From assembly GCA_018343915.1 (NCBI GenBank), contig JABRWF010000007.1, positions 2,976,001-3,040,000 on the forward strand: a DNA stretch of 64,000 bases. Direction: 5' to 3'. The first letter of the stretch is position 1, and every line of letters begins with the position of its first letter. The notes beneath the pieces are model-generated. The model had not been told where the DNA came from. It worked only from the letters and a program-made list of their open reading frames with translations, and did no database searches. Below, piece by piece: positions 49,998 through 58,778 of the stretch. The position numbers and the translations under genes were made by a program. Origin of the DNA: Agroathelia rolfsii (lineage: Eukaryota; Basidiomycota; Agaricomycetes; Amylocorticiales; Amylocorticiaceae).

Positions 49998-52900
49998 CTA
50001 AGGGGATTTCCTCCGGAACATCCCTAGTTCCCACGTTCCTCCAATCCTTTCTGTTGTCTCCGTGAAGTTCTCTATTGGCCTGAATGGTAAATCCGCAAAG
50101 ACTGCAGCCGATAGGCGTTTAGGTGCTTTGGGATTCTTTTTGTGGAAGTCCTTAATTAGTCGTGGGGCATTTGTAATATTCGATTCTTTCTCCCACGAGT
50201 CTTCTCCGGGATATCCCTTCCATTCGACTAAATATTCGAGCTTCTTGGTTCTTGGGCTTAGGCGGCTGTCCTTAATCCGTAAGACTTCGTGTTCCTCTTC
50301 TCCTTCTATTTCAACGGCTTCTGGGATGGTTGCGAGGGGTCTGGATTCCACTTGTACATGGGGTTTGATTAAGGAGACGTGAAAAACATTGTGGATAGTC
50401 CATCTTTTCGGGATAGCAAGCCGAACCGCCCGGTTTCCGATGAGTTCCGTGATTTTGTATGGTCCGATCCATTTTGCTCCCAGTTTCTTCGAGGGCTGTG
50501 CCAACTTGATGTTTTCGGTACTTAGCCAGACTTTATTTCCCACGGTGTATTTTGGGATTTCTGCCGCATGTTTGTCAAAGAAATATTTCATTCTGCTGGC
50601 TGCGTGATCTAGTGCTGCCTTTGCGTCTTCCTGAAGTTCTTTAACCCTTTCCGTCCATACTTGTGCTCCTTCGGTGCTTGGAATTCCTGCAGTTGTTAGG
50701 TTCATGCGAGGGGAAAAGTCGTAATTCATTTCAAATGGGGAAGAGCCTGTAGATACCTGTTGTCGGTTATTGAGTGCGAACTCGGCAAGTGGAAGGAGGC
50801 CGGCCCAGTTATCCTGTCAATGAGATACATAGTTCCGCAAATAGACTTCGACTTCTTGATTGAGTCGTTTGGTTTGTCCGTCTGATTGCGGGTGATAAGC
50901 AGTGGAGAGGGACGTCTTAATTTCCAATCGCTTATGAATTTCTCTCATAACTTTTCCAGCAAATTGTGGTCCTCGGTCGGAAGTCCATTGTTGGGGAAGG
51001 CCGTGTAACCGGAAGATGTGAGCTAGGTACAGGTCCGCCATTTCGGACGCGGTAATTGCTTCTACGCAAGGAATGAGGTGGCATATTTTGGTTAGCCTAT
51101 CTACAACCACCAGGATTGAGTCGTATCCTTGGGATTTGGGAAGTTTTACAATCATGTCTGAAGTAACGTGTTCCCAAGGTCGTTCTGGGGTTGGTAGGGG
51201 TGCCAGGGGCCCCACGGGCATTGATCGGGCCGTTTTGGAAGCTAGGCATCCTGGACATGAAGCTACGTAATCATTGACGGCTTTGGTCAATCCGGGCCAC
51301 CAGTAATTCCTGGATACGAGTTCGAGGGTTTTGTGACGACCGGGGTGGCCGGCTGCTGGTACGTCATGGTGGAGACGGATGATATCATTACGTAAAGTAG
51401 TGTCACGGGGAACATATACTTTCCCAAGATGTAGGATTAAACCATTTTCTTCGTTCCACTCTTCCAGACCTTTCTGTAGCTTTACCGGGCCGAGCTCCTT
51501 AACCATTCCCAAAGCATTTGCGATTTCGGCATCCCTTGCCTTGCTCCTGATTCGGTCCAAGATTGTTTTCTCACCCTGAATTTCTACATGACCTCTTCTT
51601 GCGGCATTGATTCGGAACAACTTTGGGTCGAGAACGACTTGATCAAGGTTGTCTTCTTCGTCCGACTTCTGGAAGTCAGGGCGTCGAGAGAGTGGATCAG
51701 CACGGCCGTTCTCAGAACCTCGGAGATAGGAGATTGTGAAACAAAATTCGGAAAGGAAAAGCGACCACCTTGCTTGTCATCTGGTGAGGTTGCGAGCTGT
51801 CTTCCAATACTCTAAGTTCTTGTGGTCAGTCCGGATTTCGAAGGGGTGTGGGAGGCCAATGAGATAGTGACGCCAGGAGTCCAGAGCACGGATTATTCCC
51901 AGCATCTCCTTATCCCAAATGTCGTAATTTTGCTCCGCATCGTTCATAGCTTGAGACAGGAAGGCAATTGGGCGCCAAGAATTGTCGTTCTGCTTTTGGA
52001 GGAGAACTGCCCCTGTAGCGAAATTTGAAGCGTCCGTTTCTAGCCGTGTTTCTGCCGTTTGCGAATATGCTCCTAGGACTGGTGCTGACGTAAAGGCCTT
52101 CTTCAGGTTGTTAAATGCTTCTTGTTCCTCCGTATCCCATTTCCAGTCTGTTTTTCCGGTTAAGCAATCGAGTGGTTTGCAGATTTGGGCAAAGTTCTTG
52201 ATGAAGTGCCGGTAGTAGTTCGCGAGCCCGCGGAAACGCTGGACATCGGAGACCTTTTGGGGCGTTGGCCATTCTAAGACTGCTTTGACCTTCTCCGGTG
52301 TCATACGGATTGAGCGATACGAGACTAAGGCCCCCAGTATATCCACTTCTGGAACATCGTATTTGAATTTTTCGAGGTTGGCAAATAGGTTATTTGTTTT
52401 AAGGACTCCTAAAACTTCTAAGACTCTTTCTCGTAATTCTTTTTCCGTTTGAGCTCCAATAATAATGTCGTCAATGTAGTGTACCAACCATCCTAATTGG
52501 TTGAACTTATAGAATAAGTCGTCCATCATGGTTTGCATAGTGGCGGGTGCATTACAGAGTCCAAAAGTCATGACAGTTGGTTCGAACAATCCCTTGTTTG
52601 TGATGAAGGCGGCTTTGTGTTCATCGCCTTCCCTGATGCGGATGTTGTTGAATCCCCAACGTAAGTCAATTTTACAGAACGTTTGGAACTTGGTCATTTT
52701 GTCTTGGAGCTCGGAAATAAGCGGGAGGGGATAAGCATTTTCAATTGTCTCTGCGTTGAGTTTGCGATAATCCTGGACTGGGTGTAGGGCACCGTTTTTC
52801 TTAGGGACAAAGAACATAGGGGCGGCGATTGGGCTTTCGGACTTTCTGATGTATCCCTTCTCAAGATTTTCCTTAAGGTAGTCAACGAGTGCTTCTTCTT

Positions 52901-53540
52901 CTTTGACAGACAATGGGTATGCCTTGCTTCTTCGAAGTTGAGCCCCATCCTTGAGCTCGATTTTGTGATCCCAGGGCTTTCTGAGTGGTAATCTTTGGGA
53001 AGCTTCTTTTGAAAAGACCAATGTATACTCAGAAGCCCATTCTGGTAGGAGGCTGGAGGAGATGGATAGGCGATCTGTTTGTGTTACTTTGCCTGCCGAC
53101 CAGTCTATTACCGGGTTTTCTAGCCGGAGCCAGTTAATCCCTAAGATCACATTTTTGGGGCCTATATCTGTGACTAGGAAGGGAAGCTTCTTTCGGATTC
53201 CTCCAATACTTGTTTCAAGCACAGCAATCTCTTCAATACTTCCTTGGGCGTTAAGGGAATTGTCTATATTATACACGGGGATTTTTCTAGGTAATTTTTT
53301 TGTATGTATCTTATTTTCTTTAATGAATCGAGAATGAATAAAAGAAGAGGAGGCGCCAGAGTCGATCATTGCTACAGTTACAAGAGAAGAAAATTGTCCA
53401 TGGAACATAATGGGAATATGGAGGTGCTGTCCATGCGCACCAGAGATTGAGACTGAATTGAGAGAAAGGAAAGAAGAAAACCGATTTGAAAGATATGGGT
53501 CGGCCGAAATGGCCCTTTCCGTTGACCCTTCTAAAAACCC
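49998..53540 (-). pseudogene. Element C pol, two CpG-type stop codons
   Basis: One reading frame from the gag end to 49998 with only two stops, TGA at 51777-51779 and TGA at 50817-50819. Protease MIDSGASSSFIHSRF; RT PMFFVPKKNGALHPVQDYRK, FGLCNAPATMQ, HYIDDIII; RNase H LETDASNFATGAVLL; integrase HPGRHKTLELV, WTSDRGPQFAGKVM, STAYHPQSDGQ; chromodomain KLEYLVEWKGYPGEDSWEKE. At both stops the element A protein has Arg in the same context (LTRRQ and VSHRQD), consistent with CGA to TGA. The pol frame is -1 relative to gag and is open from the GGGTTTT heptamer. Confidence 0.9.
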
Positions 53541-55000
53541 GCCTTGTCTTTAAAGGCGGCTAACGCCATTGCCTGTTGCTCGACCAATGCTTGTAGATCG
53601 GCCATTGTCATCGTTGAAGATCCTTCATTGATGTCGTCTGCAGCAGCTGACGTGCCCAGCTGGTCAGTAGAAGGTGGCGTTGATGTCAATGTGGATGTGG
53701 CCTGGACTCTAGGTCTAGACCCTTGATACCTTGAGACTCGAGGGTTCGTGCAGTTTGAGGCAAAGTGACCCCATTGTTGGCAATTATAGCACTGTACAGT
53801 GCTCAAGTCTCTAGGAGGACGGCGGCTTGTTTAAGGTGCTGCCAAATTTGGGGTAGTTGGTAAAGCCTGTGCTGCGTTGATGGTGATTGGGTTTGCAGCA
53901 GTGCCTTGATTTTGAAAGCGGGGTCGAGGCTTCCAACCGTCCGTCCATATTCCGGCGTCACGCAGACCTTCTTCGGCATCCACGGCTGCTTCTATCAGAT
54001 TTTCCAGACTGTTCCGGCGTTCCTTTGGATATCCACCAATGACCCCTTTGATTTTGGGGGACAAGGCCTGCTAATAACGGACTCGGAGGTCCTCGTCTGA
54101 TAGTCTTGTTTGGTTGGCGAGCGTAGAAAAGGTGGCGGTAAAGTCTGCTACTGACGAGGTGCTTTGTTTCAGGTCTTGCAATTTTTGCAGGGCGATCCTG
54201 CCAAAGTCTCTAGCTCCGTATAGTGCTTTGAATTTAGCGTACAGGTCTTTTTCGAAACTAAAACCCTTGGTGTCCATAGCATCGTCAAACTTCTGGCTCT
54301 AAGCTTTAGGAGCTCCTTCGAGAAGGCCCACGAAGTATCGAGCTTTCTTTTGATCAGAGGAATAAATTCCCGGGTTCAGCTTGATATGGTTCTCGAAGCC
54401 AAACACGAAGGACTGGTATTTGGACCAGTCGCCAGACCATTTTTCAGGGGCTTGCCCTATTTCTTTTGGAGTGGAGGCAGAGGCGACAGTGGCAGGAGCA
54501 GGTTGTTCGCGTTCCAGGAGGTCAGCGAAGCGTGCTTGTGTTTCCTGCATCTATTCCATTGAGGTCTGGATGCGGGCTTGGTTTGCTTGGAGAAGGGCCA
54601 AGATTTGGCCAAGTTCCTGGGGTAATGACATTTCGGCTTCTGGGAAAGGGGATGGGTCACGCTTCTTTTCTCTGCGGCGCTCACGTTGGCTTTTAGAAGG
54701 AGATGGGTGGGGGACAATGGGGGACTCGGGGTATGCTGCTTCTGTGGTGTAGCAACGGCGGAATTCTGATGGGGAAGGGTATTCTGACGGAGCTTCTTCT
54801 TGTCCTTCTGGTGTTTTTGGTGGTGAAGCTTGTGTTGAAACGGCTTCCTCGCCTGATTCTTCCTCTTCTCCTTCTGATATTTGCGGAGCGGAGCTCGACG
54901 CAACTTCTCTAGTGACTTCGGGAGGTGATGCGGTAGATTTTGTGGCCCAAGGGACCGGTACTTCTCTGGGCTTGTAAAAGGTGCCCTTTCGTGTGCTCAT
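53531..55000 (-). pseudogene. Element C gag, four in-frame stops
   Basis: Starts MSTRKGTFYK at 55000 and ends at 53531. One frame throughout, interrupted by TAG 54551-54553, TAG 54299-54301, TAG 54071-54073 and TAA 53831-53833. Acidic N-terminal region, capsid-like helices (EKWSGDWSKYQSFVFGFENH; KFKALYGARDFGRIALQKL) and a zinc knuckle CYNCQQWGHFASNC. All four stops are TAG/TAA, which can come from CAG/CAA (or TGG), unlike the TGA stops in pol. Confidence 0.88.
53534..53540 (-). promoter_or_regulatory. Candidate -1 frameshift heptamer, element C
   Basis: GGGTTTT read as G GGT TTT directly before the gag stop TAG. The -1 frame continues into pol without a stop. Same heptamer and position as in element A. 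Confidence 0.65.
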
Positions 55001-55470
55001 TCACAGAGCAAAATATGCGGTCTTCTTCGTCACCGGTGGTCGTGCCGGTTTCCAAACGGTTAGCGGGATTTTTCTTCTTTGGCTAGGGCTAGAGCTTGCC
55101 CGTATAGTGATCACGCAAAGGTCACACAAAAATTTTAATGGCAGGGGGGGGTGGAAAAGGTGCCACTCACGCTTAGCGGTAATAAACTTTAATCCCCACA
55201 AGGGACTCCTAGAATGCCAAGCTTTTTAGGCTTGTATTGCACTTCGGATACAGCCAAAGAATTGGGTAGGACGTATACCCTATCTCTGTCTAGACAGGGT
55301 TGTAAACAGGCTTTGGAGGGCTCTGCACAATTTCTTCCTGAAGTAGTTTACCGCTTACGTGTTCAGAAAAATATTCGTAAATGAAAATAGAAAATGCTCT
55401 TCATGCAAGATCGCTACTCTTGCCTTCTCAGACCGTGGAAGTCCGAGGGAACTTGGTAGCTTCGACCTAA
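55001..55470 (-). other. Element C untranslated leader with primer-binding site
   Basis: 470 bp between 5' LTR and gag. The first bases on the coding strand are TTAGGTCGAAGCTACC; the 11-mer AGGTCGAAGCT (55458-55468) is complementary to the predicted RNA start in the LTR. Confidence 0.65.
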
Positions 55471-56318
55471 TGTCAAGGGTATACTCCTTGACTATGCGAC
55501 GTTGGGCGTAGAGAGCCTACTAGTGCGTATAACCAAACAATACACTCTTAACACTAAATACGGAGTACCTACAAGTAAGTGTTCCCACAGATATTACCAC
55601 CCTTATCTTATTGAGGGGGCAACCGGGTACTTTCTTATCTTACTTGTAATCGAGGCTCTTATGTTCACACACACGCTTAAGGGGATTTGCACCGCCTTCA
55701 AGTAAAGAGAGAGAGAGAAAGAGAATGGAGAGGGGGGGGGCTAGGACGTGGGGCCTAGGCCTATAAGTAAATACCCTGAAGGCGAAGATTTGATTTAGTA
55801 ATCTATTTAGTGAATACAAACTTTTTATTACTTGCCTGAAGGCAAAGAGGTCGAAGCTGAGCTCTTCAGGACAAGTTACATGCACTATTTATACTACTAT
55901 GGAAGGGTCCATGCGCAGCTTTGTTGGTCTGTGTGCAGAGGGAAATAGAAGCATAGACGTGGCAATGCAGGGGAAGATCTTTTAGCCTAACTCCACCGGG
56001 CATCCGTGTGGAGATCCGTTTCCGGACCGGTACCAGTAACCGTTAGGAATTGATCAGGGAAGGAAGTCTGTGTTCCTAGGCTGTGCGTGGTGGTGAAATA
56101 GAAGTACGCGCAGCCCCGAGATTACACCTGTGACGTGCGGCTTGGAACATGTGAGGGCCAATCACATGACCACTGCACTGCCCACAGTCCACGCCCTAAA
56201 GGGTAATTTTTATAAGAAAATAAAGGAAAAGGAAAGGAAATACAATAACTAATTAAATACTAGTCCAAATAATACAAGAAGATAACCAAAAATTCGGCAA
56301 AAATTCCATCTCATGACA
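55471..56318 (-). repeat. Element C 5' LTR (848 bp)
   Basis: On the coding strand: TATAAATA (55886-55893 on the plus strand) followed, 35 nt from its first base, by AGCTTCGACCT (55848-55858). Spacing identical to element A. Confidence 0.95.
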
Positions 56319-56937
56319 CTTAATCTAGCTGCAGAAAAGATGAAAGAATCCTTTGACAAGCATGTACGAGAGTCACCTCAATGGCAAAAGGGCGATAAGG
56401 TCTGGTTATCCACTGAGAACCTGAAAACATCCCAACCAACAAGGAAGTTATCCGCTAAATTTGCTGGTCCCTATGAAATCTTGGAAAGAATCGGTCCACT
56501 TGCATATCGTCTCAAGATCCCCCGTACTTGGTCAATCCATGATGTTTTCCATGTCTCCCTCCTATCCGGACATAAACCATCAGAACGGGATCAACCTCCA
56601 CTGGAACCTGTGGAAGTCGAAGGAGAGGAAGAATGGGAAGTTGACAAGATCAAGGATTCCAGAATCTCAGGAAGACTCAAGCGGCTAGAATACCTGGTTA
56701 GTTGGAAGGACGCACCAGGAGAGGATAATTGGGAACCGGCAGACAACCTGACACACGCCAAGGCCAGGATACGAGACTTCCATAAAAGGCACCCTAATGC
56801 ACCTAAACGCTTAAACGCTGCAGTCTTTGGGGAATTACCTTTTAGACCAATCGAGAATTACACGGAAACAACGACAAAGGAAACCGCGGGATGGGAACTA
56901 GGGAAGTTCCGGAGTAACTCCCTTGAGAAGGGGGTAA

Positions 56938-58773
56938 TGTTATAAGTTGGACATTTTTTGCCTTTTCCTTACGGACATGTACATATTTTTATTGTATTTT
57001 TACGATTTTTATTGACTGAGATATGGACGAAATACCTTGCAGGCAACATCTTGACGCGTGTGTGACTGGCTGTGTTAGCCCCACGTGACAGGAGTGCTCG
57101 TGACAAGAGTATATTAGGAAGGCGGAGTCTAGATCATTCCTTTTCACCAAAAGGTCTAGACTCAGGAACCAGGGTCGTTCCGATCACTGTGCGATTACTA
57201 AGGAGTACTAGACTCATCACTCCAATCGGTTGCTCATTGGACTTAGGTACAAAGCACTGCCCCTGCATTTTACATGTTCCTGCTTACGAACCCCGGCTGC
57301 GCACAGACCATCAAGGCTGCGCACGGGCCCTTTCATTTATGTATAAATACAAGCATGTTGTCACGACCCGCCAATGCACCCGGCCGCCGAACGTCCCGAT
57401 CGCGCACATTAACATTCGCAAACAACTACGACGGAGCCACCGGCGACTTCCTCCCTTCTGTGTCGCCGTGTATCCCGTGCATCGGAAGCGTTTCCGATGT
57501 GTCCGCCGACGTTTCCCCAGAGCCATGTGCACAGCGCCTTCCCGCGCTTCCTTCCCATCATCGATGCGCTTCTGTCCATCAGAGCGTTCCACATGCCCGA
57601 CTGGCCTTCTCGATGTCAATCCCCAAGTCGCCATGTGCCCGCACCAGCGGATCCTTCCTATCTGGGAAGATCGCGCTTGGTTCTCCCTCATGATCGCGCT
57701 CTGATCGACGATCAGACCGCCGATGGCTCCGAAGGAACGCATCCCGACTTCGTGCACAGCGTGGCACAACTACCAGAGCGCGCGGCGCGCGCTATTACCT
57801 ATTGTTCTTATTGTTTTCATGCATTTCTTTATTTATCATTTTCTCGACTACTGTACTTCGTATATATGTACTGTACCTGATGTAGTAGTTACAGTAGTCG
57901 GAAAATTAAGTGTGTTTAGCCCTAAACAAGCTCTACACCCACTGCATCGTCAGCGGTCAACCTGTGGACTCGAGCGTCCTCGAGTGTCTCGTCTAGTTAT
58001 CTCGTCTCCACTTGATCTCTCTGCTCTACGCTCGATCTTGCCGGAACACCCACACCAACCTGCCGTACGCTTGACTGCTCGCCGCGTCACCCGTATCGCC
58101 GCAGGCCCCGAGATATCGAAGAGGCGACTCCACGAACCCACAGGGCTGCCATCCAGCAGTGAGCAGCTGTAGCAGTTAGCGCTCCAGGGGCATCGCCGCA
58201 CCGCCCAAGCTAGCTGCGAAGGCAGCTCTTGACACATGTAACCCTTACCTGAACCTTAGCTTTGACCTTTTCGCCTTCAGGCTTATTCCAGTCCTAGCCC
58301 ACTCCCCTCTTTACTCTCCCCTCTTATTAAGTATAAGGCCTTAAGGGGCATCTTAGTAAGCGTATTCGTAAGCCTTGATATAAGAAGGCATAAGATCATA
58401 GAAGTCCTCAATAAACAAGGAGGCATTGCGCGTGAACCCAAAGCCCTATTCATTTAGGCCAAGGCAGTAAAAAGTCCTTGCGGAGATTTGTTGACCACGG
58501 TGGGCTAAGCCGCCTATCTTGAGTAAGAAATATTCAAGCAAACTATTTGACGCAAAGCGAGTACACGGGAAGACATCACGTCTAGAGTACCAAACACGAG
58601 CCTAGCAAAGTAGTCGCTAGGGTATACTATTACAAAGAGTAGCAACGGGAGCACGTGGGTCTCCGATAAACAACCAGCCCAGAAATACACATAAAACCCA
58701 GCGTTACTGCCCGCCTGCGTACCTTACAAGCAGGTTGTGTTTGTTGGTTAAGTCAAGTGCGTAAGCCTTGACA
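56938..58773 (+). repeat. Element A 3' LTR, interrupted by a solo LTR
   Basis: 1836 bp; subtracting the 876-bp insertion and its 5-bp duplication gives 955 bp, exactly the length of the left LTR. The insertion separates the TATAAATA box from the predicted RNA start. Confidence 0.95.
57359..58234 (+). mobile_element. Solo LTR of family B (876 bp) inside element A 3' LTR
   Basis: Begins TGTCACGACC, ends CTCTTGACA, flanked by CATGT at 57354-57358 and 58235-58239. Inverted relative to the copy at 43082-43957. The two differ at many sites, several of them CG against TG or CA. Confidence 0.9.
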
Positions 58774-58778
58774 CCCAG
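58774..58778. repeat. Target-site duplication of element A, right copy (CCCAG)
   Basis: Directly follows the CA end of the right LTR; host coding sequence of the split P-loop gene continues from here. Confidence 0.95.

Larger units (their letters stand above)
49138..56318 (-). mobile_element. Element C: full-length Tf1/Ty3-type retrotransposon inside element A
   Basis: 7181 bp, inserted in A's integrase/chromodomain region with TSD CTTAA (49133-49137 and 56319-56323). Coding strand is minus, so 55471-56318 is its 5' LTR and 49138-49986 its 3' LTR. The LTRs differ at about 7 sites (all transitions) plus one G in a G-run, fewer than A's LTRs, as expected for a later arrival. A purine tract GGAAGGGGGTAA precedes the 3' LTR. 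The reading frames hold all Ty3-type domains but also six in-frame stops, so this copy is not autonomous. Confidence 0.93.
45324..56945 (+). pseudogene. Element A pol (protease-RT-RNase H-integrase-chromodomain), broken
   Basis: Three host segments of one polyprotein, about 45324-45772, 46630-49137 and 56324-56945. Protease: MIDSGASSSF. Reverse transcriptase: PMFFVPKKNGKLRPVQDY, FGLCNAPSSMQ, VYIDDIII. RNase H: VETDASSYATGAVL and IWMDHKNLEYW. Integrase: HPGQHKTLELV, then ITSDRGPQFAS and TAYHPQTDGQSER. Chromodomain: RLEYLVSWKDAPGEDNWEPADNL. Breaks: a solo LTR in protease (45773-46624); TGA at 46979, where relatives have Arg (CGA to TGA, a CpG transition); TAG at 49088; and element C at 49138-56318. 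The last codons and stop lie inside the 3' LTR. Confidence 0.9.
41567..58773 (+). mobile_element. Element A: Tf1/Ty3-type LTR retrotransposon carrying four later insertions
   Basis: TG...CA bounded, 17,207 bp in total, about 7.4 kb after removing the inner insertions and their TSDs. 955-bp LTRs at 41567-42521 and 56938-58773 (the latter interrupted). Order gag, protease, reverse transcriptase, RNase H, integrase, chromodomain identifies a Ty3/gypsy chromovirus related to the Tf elements. A purine tract GAGAAGGGGGTAA lies directly before the right LTR. The polyprotein is broken by three insertions (43082, 45773, 49138) and by stops at 46979 and 49088, so the copy is inactive. Confidence 0.93.
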
